In this document: piece by piece, positions 1-8,026 of the stretch | How the letters are laid out: each line of letters opens with the position of its first letter | Numbering within the stretch: position 1 is the first letter of the stretch | NCBI RefSeq assembly: GCF_028473745.1 | Contig: NZ_CP101137.1 | Coordinates: forward strand, 1,178,001-1,242,000 | Reading direction: 5' to 3' | Source of the DNA: Streptomyces sp. M92 | GTDB taxonomy: Bacteria; Actinomycetota; Actinomycetes; Streptomycetales; Streptomycetaceae | DNA length: 64,000 nt | Translations under genes and position numbers: made by a program | The notes under the pieces: model-generated | Seen by the model: the letters and a program-made list of their open reading frames with translations, nothing else | What the model was told of the DNA's origin: nothing | Database searches by the model: none

Positions 1-207
1 CGCAGGCAGGCTTCGGGCCTTGCTCTGCCGGGAAACGACTTCTGGCTCTTCGACGGCACGTCCGTCCTATTCAACCACTTCGCCGGGGCCGGGACGATGA
101 CCGGCGAGGAACTTTCGACCGACCAGAGCGTCGTCAGCCTGTGCGCCTCCGCATTCGCCGCCGTGTGGGAGCGGGCGATCCCCCACGGGGAGTACCGGCC
201 AGCCTGA
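1..207 (+). CDS. DUF6879 family protein, C-terminal part only
   Basis: The window opens inside this gene. Frame 1 is open from base 1 and stops at TGA 205-207, giving 68 residues. The segment LPGNDFWLFDG followed by VLFNHFAGAGTMTG is the typical C-terminal signature of DUF6879 proteins, which in Streptomyces usually sit directly beside an XRE/DUF5753 regulator, as here (22 bp gap). Biochemical function is unknown; a role as partner of the adjacent regulator is inferred from the recurrent pairing only. The start lies outside the window. Confidence 0.8.
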   Translation, partial: RRQASGLALPGNDFWLFDGTSVLFNHFAGAGTMTGEELSTDQSVVSLCASAFAAVWERAIPHGEYRPA

Positions 208-229
208 CGGAATCCGCCCGCCATATCCC

Positions 230-1075
230 ATGTCGACGTCATCCAGCATTCAGCAGGCCCGCGAGGCCCTGGGCAAGCGACTGCGCGAGATCCGGAAGGA
301 GTCGGGTCTCACCGCCCGGGAGCTCGCCTTCAGGGCTGGCTGGCATGAAAGCAAATGCAGTCGCATCGAGAACGGCCGTACTCCGCCCTCCGACGACGAT
401 CTGCGCGCGTACACGCTGCACTGCGCCGCGGCCGACCAAACAGCCGACCTTGTCGCCACGGCTCGTAACATCGACGGGGCTTATGTCGAGTGGCGCCGTA
501 TGGAGCGTGCCGGACTGCGTCGTGCCCAGGAATCGGTCATTCCCTTGTGGGAGCGCACCCGGCACTTCCGGGCATACTCGTCGTGGCTCATACCCGGCCC
601 GTTCCAGACACCCGCGTACATCAGGGCACTGCTGACGTCGATCCGCGACCGCCGCGCACTGCCTGACGACCTTGAGGCGGCCGTCGACGTCCGGGTGAAC
701 AAGCAGCGCGTGCTGTACGAGGGGGCACGCCGCTTCGCCGTGGTCCTGGAGGAGAGCACGCTGCGGCACCTGATCGGCGGGTCCGAGACCATGGCCGGAC
801 AACTGGGACACCTATTGTCGCTGGCGACGCTCCCCAACGTCAGCTTGGGCGTGATCCCACTGAGCACGGACCGCACCGCGCTGTGGCCGGTCGAGGACTT
901 CTGGGTGTTCGACGACTCCCAGGTCAACGTCGAGTTGGTCTCCGCCTTCCTGACCATCACGCAGCCCCACGAAGTCGGCATGTACGCACGGACCTTCGCC
1001 GCTCTCGCCGACTCGGCGGTCTACGGCGCCCCCGCTCGCACGCTGATCACGTCGGCGATCGACTCGCTCGGGTGA
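230..1075 (+). CDS. XRE-family helix-turn-helix regulator with DUF5753 domain
   Basis: 281 aa. Residues about 14-70 form a Cro/C1-type HTH (KRLREIRKESGLTARELA, then CSRIENGRTPPS), and the rest is the DUF5753 domain (WERTRHFRAYSSWLIPGPFQT is its typical opening). Such proteins are DNA-binding regulators abundant in Streptomyces and normally paired with a DUF397 or DUF6879 gene, here the truncated gene just upstream. The ATG at 230 has no clear Shine-Dalgarno sequence. The gene lies directly in front of the graspetide genes and is co-oriented with them, so it may regulate them; this is inference from position. Confidence 0.85.
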   Translation: MSTSSSIQQAREALGKRLREIRKESGLTARELAFRAGWHESKCSRIENGRTPPSDDDLRAYTLHCAAADQTADLVATARNIDGAYVEWRRMERAGLRRAQESVIPLWERTRHFRAYSSWLIPGPFQTPAYIRALLTSIRDRRALPDDLEAAVDVRVNKQRVLYEGARRFAVVLEESTLRHLIGGSETMAGQLGHLLSLATLPNVSLGVIPLSTDRTALWPVEDFWVFDDSQVNVELVSAFLTITQPHEVGMYARTFAALADSAVYGAPARTLITSAIDSLG

Positions 1076-1100
1076 ACACGTGCAAGTCGGCGCACGCTCG

Positions 1101-1130
1101 TTGAGCGGCGTTCCCAGGCGTTCCTAGCTT
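1101..1130 (+). promoter_or_regulatory. Putative sigma-70-like promoter giving a leaderless tgmA mRNA
   Basis: TTGAGC at 1101-1106 and TAGCTT at 1125-1130 are separated by 18 bp. The expected transcription start, 7-8 bp after the -10 box, coincides with the ATG at 1138. No Shine-Dalgarno sequence precedes that ATG, which fits leaderless translation, common in Streptomyces. Inferred from sequence only. Confidence 0.5.
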
Positions 1131-1137
1131 GGTCGGC

Positions 1138-1443
1138 ATGGAACTCATGGAACCCATGCACCGGGAGCGGGTACTCAACTCCGCCTCTTCCGCCCACGCC
1201 CCCTGGGCGATGCGTCTCGTCACCGACCGCTTGCCGGTTGCCACCACCCCCTACGCGTCCGTCACCCTGGACTCGGCCACCCAGACCGCCCGCTACACCG
1301 ACGCCCTCGGCAAGGTGGTCGAGATGGGCAAGCACGGGACGTCCCGGACGAGCAGTACGGCGTCCGTTTCGGGCGGTGGGGACGGGCAGCAGCCGCAGCC
1401 TCAGTCGCAGGACGACACGACGACCGACTACGAGTCGGACTGA
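1138..1443 (+). CDS. tgmA: ATP-grasp-modified RiPP (graspetide) precursor peptide
   Basis: 101 aa, matching from memory the family of putative ATP-grasp target RiPPs. The leader has PWAMRLVTDRLP, then YASVTLDSATQTARY, then GKVVEMGKHGT, the conserved block preceding the core. The core (about residues 67-101) has Ser/Thr donors (TSRTSSTAS, VS), then GGGDGQQP, and an acidic tail with DDTTTDYESD, as expected for side-chain ester links from Thr/Ser to Asp/Glu. The Asp-Gly in GGDGQ is the most plausible aspartimide site. ATG 1138 is chosen because a -10 box lies just upstream; ATGs at 1147 and 1156 are alternatives. Four bases separate the stop from tgmB. Confidence 0.85.
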   Translation: MELMEPMHRERVLNSASSAHAPWAMRLVTDRLPVATTPYASVTLDSATQTARYTDALGKVVEMGKHGTSRTSSTASVSGGGDGQQPQPQSQDDTTTDYESD

Positions 1444-1446
1444 ACG

Positions 1447-2427
1447 ATGACACGTACCGTTCTGGTGCTCACCGCTCTGGAGGACGTGACCGCGGACTGG
1501 GTCATCGCCGCGTTGAACGAGCGCGAGGTGCCGGTGGTGAGGGCCGACCCCGCCGACATCGGCCGACGGCTGGCCTTCGGGTTCCGCCTCGGGGCCGGTG
1601 ATCCCGCCTGGAGCGGGCCGCTGCGTACGGAGAGCCGGGAGGTGGACCTCGGGGAGATCGGAGCCGTTTACTACCGTCGCCCCACCCCCTACTCGGACCG
1701 GTTCGGAGAGCTGCCGCGACAGCAGCGGCGATTCGCGGCGGCCGAGGCGAGGCACGGGCTCGGGGGTGTCCTGCGGAGTCTGCGTGCCGTCCGGTACGTC
1801 AACCACCCGGCGGCTGTGGCCCGCGCGGAGTTCAAGCCGGGACAGTTGCAAGCCTTCGCCGAGCTGGCGTTGCGGATTCCGGCGACGCTTGTCACCAACG
1901 ATGTCGTGGCGGCACGGGGGTTCGCCGAGGAGCACCCGTCCGTCGTCTGCAAGACCTTTCGTGGGCTGCCACTCGGGGAGGACGGTCGCGCGGGTGCGAT
2001 CTGGACTCAGCGTGTTCGTTCGGAGGACTTCGACGACTCGCTCTCGGTGACGGCTCATCTGTTCCAGGCCGAGGTTCCGAAAAGCAGCGACGTACGGATC
2101 ACCGTGGTCGGCCGGCGCGTCTTCGCCCAGCGGATCACTTCCCCGTGCGGTGCCGTCGACTGGCGGTGCGGGGACTGGAACGACCTGGTTCACGCATCCG
2201 TCGTCGTGCCCTCGGTCGTCGAAGCCGCCCTGCACGGCTATCTGGCCGCTTCCGGGCTGGCTTTCGGGTGCTTCGACTTCGCGCTCACAGGTGACGGAAG
2301 CAATCCGGAGGACTGGTACGCGATCGAGTGCAACCCGAACGGTCAGTGGGGCTGGCTTCCGGACGCCCCCGCGATCACCGAAGCCTTCGCCGACATTCTG
2401 AGCACGGAAGGGACTGGCGGATCATGA
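1447..2427 (+). CDS. tgmB: ATP-grasp ribosomal peptide maturase (graspetide ligase)
   Basis: 326 aa ATP-grasp enzyme expected to use ATP to form ester (or amide) links between side chains of the TgmA core. Visible family features are the N-terminal YYRRPTPYSDRF segment, VNHPAAVARAEFKPGQLQ, the IPATLVTND turn, and the C-terminal ECNPNGQWGWLPD loop that supplies the metal/ATP-binding Glu and Asn in MvdD/TgmB-like enzymes. Length fits the family. It starts 3 bp after the precursor stop and overlaps the methyltransferase gene by ATGA, so the three genes are almost certainly one translationally coupled operon. Confidence 0.9.
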   Translation: MTRTVLVLTALEDVTADWVIAALNEREVPVVRADPADIGRRLAFGFRLGAGDPAWSGPLRTESREVDLGEIGAVYYRRPTPYSDRFGELPRQQRRFAAAEARHGLGGVLRSLRAVRYVNHPAAVARAEFKPGQLQAFAELALRIPATLVTNDVVAARGFAEEHPSVVCKTFRGLPLGEDGRAGAIWTQRVRSEDFDDSLSVTAHLFQAEVPKSSDVRITVVGRRVFAQRITSPCGAVDWRCGDWNDLVHASVVVPSVVEAALHGYLAASGLAFGCFDFALTGDGSNPEDWYAIECNPNGQWGWLPDAPAITEAFADILSTEGTGGS

Positions 2428-3629
2428 CTCTGCCCACAGACCTCGCCAACGACGCGGGGACGCTGCGCGCGGCGATGGTGAAGGGCCTCACCGAGGCCGG
2501 GGAACCGGTCCACCCGGACTGGCTCGCAGCCGCGGGGAAGGTGCCCCGGCACGCCTTCGTGCCCGGCTTCTACCTCCCGGCCGACGAACCGGACGTACAC
2601 GGGCTGACGGTGTGGGAGCCGGTGACGTCGAAGCTCGACTACGGCCGCTGGCTCGCGGCCTCGTACTCGGACGCCACGCTGGTCACTCAGTTCGACGGGG
2701 AGGAGACCGACTGGGAGCGGCCGGCCGTACGGCACGGAGGAGCACCCACGTCCTCGTCGACGCTCCCCTCGCTCGTGCTGCGTATGTGGTCGGACGCCGA
2801 TGTCCGCGAAGGCCACACGGTCCTGGAGGTCGGGACGGGGACCGGGTACTCCACGGCGCTGGCCTGTGAACGGCTGGGCTCGTCCCACGTGACCAGCGTC
2901 GAGGTCGATGCCGCGAGGCTGGCAGGGGCCGCCGACGCCCTGTACGGCTGTGGCTACACGCCGACGCTCGCCCGGGCCGACGGGCGGTACGGATACTGGC
3001 CCGAGGCCTGGTTCGACCGGATCGTGGCCGCCTGCTCCTTCCGGTCCGTGCCACCCGCTCTGCTCCGGCAGGTCCGTCCCGGCGGGAAGATCCTGCTGCC
3101 CCTGTCGGGGTGGCTCTACGGCAACGCCCGCGTCCTGCTCACCGTCGCCGGGGACGGGACCGCCGAGGGGTCCCTGCTGCCGGGGACCGTCTCCTTCATG
3201 CCCGCCCGGACCGATGCGGCACCGGCGTACGGGAATCCGGCGGACTGGGTCGCGGGGCTCGACGAGGAGCCGTCCCGGTCCGCGCGGCACGCGCCGGAGC
3301 GGCTCACGGCTGCGACCGAGGAGGCCTTCCACCTGCGGTTCCTCGCCCAGAGTGCCGTACCGGACGCGCAGCTGGTCACCATCGGCGATGTGCCGCACCT
3401 CATCGACGTGGTCTCCGGGTCCGCCGCCACGCTCACTCCCGAGGGTGGGGACTGGAGGGTCCGGGAAGGCGGCCCGCTGAAGTTGTGGAGTCGGGTCGAG
3501 GACTTCATCGACGCCCTCGACGCCGCGGGACGGCCCGGGCCGCAGACGTACACCCTGCGCGTGGACGGCGACGGACAGCGGCTGCTGCACGCCCAGGTGC
3601 CGCGGCTGCGACTGCCCGGTGGGTACTGA
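2424..3629 (+). CDS. tgmC: PIMT-like methyltransferase of the ATP-grasp peptide system
   Basis: 401 aa. The SAM-binding motif VLEVGTGTGYSTALACERLG (about residues 133-152) and the later VRPGGKILLPLSGW are typical of protein-L-isoaspartate O-methyltransferases (PIMT). About 180 further C-terminal residues are not part of ordinary PIMT and are characteristic of the TgmC-type family. In related systems (fuscimiditide from Thermobifida) this enzyme methylates a core Asp, which then cyclises to an aspartimide. It starts at the ATG overlapping the tgmB stop. The same activity here is inference from the family. Confidence 0.87.
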   Translation: MTLPTDLANDAGTLRAAMVKGLTEAGEPVHPDWLAAAGKVPRHAFVPGFYLPADEPDVHGLTVWEPVTSKLDYGRWLAASYSDATLVTQFDGEETDWERPAVRHGGAPTSSSTLPSLVLRMWSDADVREGHTVLEVGTGTGYSTALACERLGSSHVTSVEVDAARLAGAADALYGCGYTPTLARADGRYGYWPEAWFDRIVAACSFRSVPPALLRQVRPGGKILLPLSGWLYGNARVLLTVAGDGTAEGSLLPGTVSFMPARTDAAPAYGNPADWVAGLDEEPSRSARHAPERLTAATEEAFHLRFLAQSAVPDAQLVTIGDVPHLIDVVSGSAATLTPEGGDWRVREGGPLKLWSRVEDFIDALDAAGRPGPQTYTLRVDGDGQRLLHAQVPRLRLPGGY

Positions 3630-3641
3630 TCGGCAGGGAAG

Positions 3642-3708
3642 GGCCCCGCACGGAGCCCCGCACGGAGCCGGGAGCCCGGGGGCTCGGGGGGGGCTCGTGT
3701 GCGGGGCC
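3642..3708. terminator. Long hairpin between convergent genes
   Basis: GGCCCCGCACGGAGCC at 3642-3657 pairs with GGCTCGTGTGCGGGGCC at 3692-3708, enclosing a GC-rich loop. It lies between the stop of tgmC (3629) and the stop of the convergent secreted-protein gene (3728), so it can serve as a bidirectional terminator. Confidence 0.6.
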
Positions 3709-3727
3709 GCTCGCGGGGTGCGGGACG

Positions 3728-5008
3728 TCAGACCGCGGTCAGGTCGAACGTACCCGTGCCGTCCTGCCGGCCGCTGGAGTACTGGCGGATGAACTCCCCG
3801 TCCGCGTACCGGTCGTAGCCCATCATGGAACCGGTGTACTTGTTCTGCACACCGATCTTCGAGCTGCCGGGTACGTCACGGTAGATGTAGAACCGCTGGA
3901 GGTCGTCCTCCGCGCAGGGGACCGTCCTCAGCACCGCCCGCTCGGTGGACGCGTTCTGCTCGGCGATGGTCGCGCAACCGCCGTTGCCCCAGTTCCACAG
4001 GGACGCCTCGATGACGCCGTCGCGCTCCGTCACGTTGCACAGGCGCCAGTTGTCCAGGTGGGCGCTGAAGATCGACGAGGGGCGCAGCCGGACGCCGTCG
4101 TCCGCCAGGAGCGGGGCGCCCCAGGACAGGGGCTTGCCGGGTACGGCGATCTTGTAGGCCTCGGCCGAGCAGTCGAGGGCGGCCCGCGCGCCGTGCGCGG
4201 TGGCCGTGGGCTGTTCGGCGGCGGGGGTGCCGGTGGTGGCGGCCGGGTCCGGCGCGGAGCGGGCCTGCTCCTGCTGCGCCGTCGGCGCGACCGCGCCCGC
4301 CGGGTGGTCGGCCTTCGCGGCCGCCGTCCCACAGTCGAGGAGGGCCTGTGCCTTGGCCATGATGCTGTCGGCGGGCACGTCGTCCTGGCAGCGCACCGCG
4401 CCTTCCTCAAGGGTGGTGAAGGTGGTGAAGCCGCCGCCGCCGGGTCCCTCGGTCCACTCCAGCGCCCAGCTGCCGTCGTCCTGTTGGGCGCGGTTGCAGT
4501 TGAGGCTTCCGTACGTGCCGGTGACCTTCTTGGTGCCCTTGTAGAACCCGTAGTAGCCCGGCTGGGTCAGGTTCCAGGTGACCGAGTTCGACTCATTGCT
4601 GGTGGAGGTGTACTCGAGCATCACGTTCAGACCGACGGTCGCGCTGACGTTGCTGAGCGCCTCGACGGCGAAACTGGTCTCGATCGTGTCGTTGAGACCG
4701 ACGGAGACCTTGATGACCGTGGTGGTGTCGGTGCTGACGGTCTGCTCACCGGTGGTGCCCTCGGTGACGTACCAGCCCTTGAAGTGGGTGATCGTCGGCG
4801 ATACTTCGGTGGTCTTGATGTACGGGTGGCGGGTGCCGAGGTCGGCCACCGTACAGCTGTCGCCGGGCCGGGGCGCCGTCGTGCCGGTGGGTGCCGCGGC
4901 CGCCGGTGAGGCGGCGAGGCTCAGGGCGGTGACCGCCCCGGCGGCCGCGGTGGCGGTCACCGCCATGAGTGATCTGGTGATGCGGCTGACGGGTCGTGTG
5001 GAGCGCAT
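3728..5008 (-). CDS. Secreted two-domain protein: beta-rich Ser/Thr region plus lectin-like C-terminus
   Basis: 426 aa from the ATG at 5006-5008, chosen because GGGGGAA lies about 9 nt upstream. Residues 1 to about 40 are a Sec signal peptide (arginines, an Ala-rich core, AASPAAAA). Residues about 45-150 alternate Ser/Thr with hydrophobics (TVSTDTTTVIKVSVGLNDT, then SVTWNLTQPGYYGFYKG), resembling the insertion region of aerolysin/ETX-MTX2 beta-pore proteins. An Ala/Pro/Thr linker follows, then about 160 residues with a beta-trefoil look (NGGCATIAEQN, LQRFYIYRDVPG, IGVQNKYTG) and several cysteines. No enzyme motif is visible. Pore formation and sugar binding are inferences from pattern, not established. 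Confidence 0.6.
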   Translation of the reverse strand: MRSTRPVSRITRSLMAVTATAAAGAVTALSLAASPAAAAPTGTTAPRPGDSCTVADLGTRHPYIKTTEVSPTITHFKGWYVTEGTTGEQTVSTDTTTVIKVSVGLNDTIETSFAVEALSNVSATVGLNVMLEYTSTSNESNSVTWNLTQPGYYGFYKGTKKVTGTYGSLNCNRAQQDDGSWALEWTEGPGGGGFTTFTTLEEGAVRCQDDVPADSIMAKAQALLDCGTAAAKADHPAGAVAPTAQQEQARSAPDPAATTGTPAAEQPTATAHGARAALDCSAEAYKIAVPGKPLSWGAPLLADDGVRLRPSSIFSAHLDNWRLCNVTERDGVIEASLWNWGNGGCATIAEQNASTERAVLRTVPCAEDDLQRFYIYRDVPGSSKIGVQNKYTGSMMGYDRYADGEFIRQYSSGRQDGTGTFDLTAV

Positions 5009-5246
5009 CGTTGCCTGTTCCCCCCTGGTCGAGTGGGTTCGGTCGGGGTGAATGTAGCGGCCACACAGGGTGGTGGTGTGAGGCCCGAACTGGCCACGAC
5101 TGATCACGGAGGGGCTTGTTCCGCAGGTACGTGCACACACTCATCGGCGGCCCGAAGTCAACCTGAAGAGTTGCAGGACCGGGCCGGCACGCCCTCCCCC
5201 TAGCTTGGCCGAGGACAGGAACGACCCATCCTCAAGGGGGAGTGAC

Positions 5247-5609
5247 ATGATGAGCAGGCTTCGCCGGCTGGCCGGCACCGCGGCTGCGTCCGCGGTCGTG
5301 ATCGGAACCATGGGCGCCTCACCCGCCGCTGCCGCCGCCGCCCCGCCGGAACTGCCGGCCGCCGTCCAGGGCATGTGCAGCGGCACGGCCACCGACCGGG
5401 TCGAGGTCGTCGTCGACAAGGGGTACATCAGGACTGGTTACTACCAGTCGACCTCCGTGGTGAAGACCGTGTACCGGGGTGCTTCGCTGGCCTTCTTCGA
5501 CAGCGTCAGGAACAAGTACGGGAACGAGTGGTTCAAGGTCCAGTACTCCAACCGCACCAACGACTGGTGCGGCTGGATCTACACGGGCTCCGTCTGGTGG
5601 GAGGACTGA
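5247..5609 (+). CDS. Small secreted protein with SH3-like domain
   Basis: 120 aa from ATG 5247; ATG 5250 is equally possible, and AAGGGGGAG ends just upstream of both. A signal peptide (RLRRLAGTAAASAVVIG, ending SPAAAAAA) is followed by about 80 residues with two cysteines. KGYIRTGYYQSTSVVKTVYRG, then WFKVQYSNRTNDWCGWIY, recalls small bacterial SH3-type folds that end with a Trp-Gly-Trp/Tyr strand. It probably acts outside the cell, possibly at the envelope. It is divergent from the secreted-protein gene ending at 5008. Exact function is unknown. Confidence 0.65.
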   Translation: MMSRLRRLAGTAAASAVVIGTMGASPAAAAAAPPELPAAVQGMCSGTATDRVEVVVDKGYIRTGYYQSTSVVKTVYRGASLAFFDSVRNKYGNEWFKVQYSNRTNDWCGWIYTGSVWWED

Positions 5610-5763
5610 GCTTCTTCAGCCCTGCCGCTCCGGGACGTGTCCCGGTTCCCGGCCGCGACACGTCCCCCACCGTCCCCCGGTAGTTTCCCCGCCGCACCCC
5701 TCCCGTTGGCCGCGCCCGGCTACCTTCGCCTCGCCCGGTCCTGCGCAGGAGAGGTATGTCCCC

Positions 5764-7479
5764 ATGAGCACCCCGGTCCAGCACCCCTCGACCCGGCCGT
5801 CCGTGGCCACGCTGGCGTCGGCCAGGCAGCGCCGGCAAGGGGGCGGGAGCGGGGCCCAGAATGCGTCCGGGACCTCGGCGGAGGCCGCCTTCCTCCAGTT
5901 CCAGTCCGCCGTCGGCAACCGGGCGGCGACGGCGGCGGTGCAGCGCGTCAGGAACGCGACGGCGGAACGGGCTCCGGAGTCCGCCGGGTCGTCCCGGCCG
6001 GGCAGCCCGGACAGCTTCGTGACGGCCCGGGAGACAGAGAGCTTCGTGACGGCGAGCGCGCCGGAGAGCTTCGTGACGGCGCGGGAGACGGAGACGGCGG
6101 ACGGTGCCGCCGCCGGGGCGAGGCCGGTGGACGACCTGGCCAAGCGGGCCGCCGAGCTGATGGACCGGTTCAAGAAGAACCTCGACCCCGTGGACAACGC
6201 CGTCAAGGGCGCCCAGACCCCCACCAGCGCCGGCCTCGGACAGGCGGCCACCGCCTCGGGCAACGGAGCTCTCAAGCACGACGCCGCGGCCTCGGGCACC
6301 TCCGCCGGAGCGTGGAACCTCCTCACCGAGGTCACCGGCGTCGTCGTCAACGCCTACGACTCGCTCAAGAACCTGAAGGACGCCAGGCGGAACCGGACCG
6401 GGGCCGGACACCACACGGCGAGCAGGAAGGGGAGGACGAAGGGGGCGGACGCGGTCGTCGGCACGGCCAGTTCGGGCGGCTACGGCGCCGCCGTCGCCAA
6501 GGAGGCGACCAAGGTCCAGGGGGCGGCGGACGCCGCGACCGCCGCCGAGGTGAGCGGCGTCTTCAGTGCCGTCACCGGCCTGTGGAAGGGCGCCAGGGCC
6601 GCGGGCAAGGTCGGGGGCGCGACCCGCAAGTACAAGAGGATCAAGCGGCTCGGCGACCCGGGCGCCGTGCACGCGGAGTTGCTGGTCCGGTTGCAGGAGG
6701 AGGCGAACCGGGCCGAGCAGCGGGTCGACGAGGCGTTCGAGCGGCTGAACGCCATCACGGAGGCCGGACAGGGGCGCCCGCCCAGGGAGTGGTACCCGGC
6801 CGCGGAGGCCGCCTTCGACGCCCTGCGGGAGGAGTACGAGCGCGCCGGCCGCGCCACGGCCGCCCACCAGCGCGCCGTGCAGGACACCGAAACCCTGGGC
6901 GAGACGCAGAAGTACGCGAAGAAGAAGCAGATCGCCAAGATCGGCAAGGAGACGGTGGGCGGCGTGGTGGGCGAACCCGCCAAGGCCGCCGGCGGCATCG
7001 TGGCGGCGGTGACCGCGGCGGGCGTGCTGGGGAGCAACCCGGGCGGCTGGATCGCCGCCGCGGTCGGGGCCGGTCTCATCCTCGGCGTCGCCGGTTACAA
7101 GGCGGGCCGTGCGGTCACCAAGCGCTACGAGGAGGCCCGGCATCCCGAGCGCTGGGCGGCGGAGGACGAGGGGCCGGTGGAGGCCAAGTCCCGCACGGAC
7201 TCGCTGAAGCACTCGCTGAAGGTCTGGAAGAAGGTGTCCAAGGGCGAGCGCCAGGCCATGGCGCGCAAGATCTACGGCCTGGCGGCGGGGCCCGGCGTCC
7301 CCGGGAGCGCCGACACCACGCCCGAGCTGCGGCAGTCCGCCCGGGAGCTGCTCGTCGCGCTCAAGGCGGGCCCCGAGCAGCACAAGCTGGCCCCGGAGGC
7401 GTGGGCGGCGACCCTCGACGACCCGGAGCAGAGGGCCGCTTGGGTCAAGGAGATCGCGGAGCAGCTGGCCTCCGGGTGA
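5764..7479 (+). CDS. Large Ala-rich protein with N-terminal AGN-type motif, 9-aa repeats and hydrophobic segment
   Basis: 571 aa from the ATG at 5764, preceded by AGGAGAGG with 9 nt spacing. Residues 44-61 (LQFQSAVGNRAATAAVQR) resemble the LQ..AGN.AV...R motif seen at the N-terminus of many predicted exported toxins and eCIS/DUF4157-linked proteins. Residues 84-110 are three 9-aa repeats beginning SFVTA. Residues about 300-400 are charged and helical (coiled-coil-like), and about 405-445 form a Gly/Ala hydrophobic stretch that could insert in a membrane. The C-terminus is helical. No catalytic motif is recognised and the gene stands alone. A cargo or toxin-like role is a hypothesis. Confidence 0.55.
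   Translation: MSTPVQHPSTRPSVATLASARQRRQGGGSGAQNASGTSAEAAFLQFQSAVGNRAATAAVQRVRNATAERAPESAGSSRPGSPDSFVTARETESFVTASAPESFVTARETETADGAAAGARPVDDLAKRAAELMDRFKKNLDPVDNAVKGAQTPTSAGLGQAATASGNGALKHDAAASGTSAGAWNLLTEVTGVVVNAYDSLKNLKDARRNRTGAGHHTASRKGRTKGADAVVGTASSGGYGAAVAKEATKVQGAADAATAAEVSGVFSAVTGLWKGARAAGKVGGATRKYKRIKRLGDPGAVHAELLVRLQEEANRAEQRVDEAFERLNAITEAGQGRPPREWYPAAEAAFDALREEYERAGRATAAHQRAVQDTETLGETQKYAKKKQIAKIGKETVGGVVGEPAKAAGGIVAAVTAAGVLGSNPGGWIAAAVGAGLILGVAGYKAGRAVTKRYEEARHPERWAAEDEGPVEAKSRTDSLKHSLKVWKKVSKGERQAMARKIYGLAAGPGVPGSADTTPELRQSARELLVALKAGPEQHKLAPEAWAATLDDPEQRAAWVKEIAEQLASG
6013..6093 (+). repeat. Three 27-bp tandem repeats inside the AGN-motif gene
   Basis: AGCTTCGTGACGGC recurs at 6013, 6040 and 6067, an exact 27-bp period. 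It encodes SFVTARETE, SFVTASAPE, SFVTARETE. The period is a multiple of three, so copy-number change keeps the frame. Confidence 0.9.
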
Positions 7480-8026
7480 GCCGGGAAGGGGCGGGGAGCG
7501 GCGGGGTCGTCACCGTTGCCGACGCCATTTACCAGCGCGCCGCCACTCGTTCCAACCCCCTTTTCAGCCATAGGTGTTCGTCGGCCATCGACGTATTTTT
7601 CGCGTCAAACCCACGGCGGTTACGCGCCATGGTCACGAGGGCCGCACGACCCGTGAGCGCATCGTGAGCACAAACGGTATGGTCCCCTTCCGTAAGTCGA
7701 ACGCCGGTCGCGGATACGGGAGTTCGAGACGGGTCGGGATGGTGCGCGGTCCCCTTCCGCTTCGAATCCGCGTCGTCGTCGCCCCTGTGCTCGTACCGGT
7801 CCGCTCGTACCGGCCCTCGCGTGTTCCTTGGAGATCCATGTCGTGCGCCCTCGCCGTCGTCCGCGTCGCCGACTCCGCGGCACGTGGTGGCCATGGGAGA
7901 CACCGGTCCGCTGCGGCCTGTTGAGAGCCCGGTCGTCGTCGGGCCGCCCCGGCGCCTCGCCGCTTCGCGCCGTCCGGCCCCGGCCGCCCTCCCCCACACC
8001 GACGGCTTCCCATCCGTGAGGACCTG
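7480..8026. other. Long upstream region of the conservon, no convincing gene
   Basis: 547 bp with no ORF of Streptomyces-like codon use. It contains a short AT-rich island (7528-7610) and two direct copies of GGTCCCCTTCCG at 7681-7692 and 7748-7759. It probably holds the promoter and a long leader of the cvn operon. Confidence 0.5.

Noticed and set aside
230-811. Long open frames on the opposite strand of the XRE gene and throughout the window (antisense to tgm, conservon, PBP, helicase genes)
   Set aside because: They are the usual GC-rich shadows: codon position 3 composition is wrong and they lie fully within well-supported genes.
7574-7924. 116-codon frame upstream of cvnA
   Set aside because: Amino-acid composition is random Arg/Val/Ser-rich, with no RBS and no protein-like pattern; more likely part of the long upstream region.
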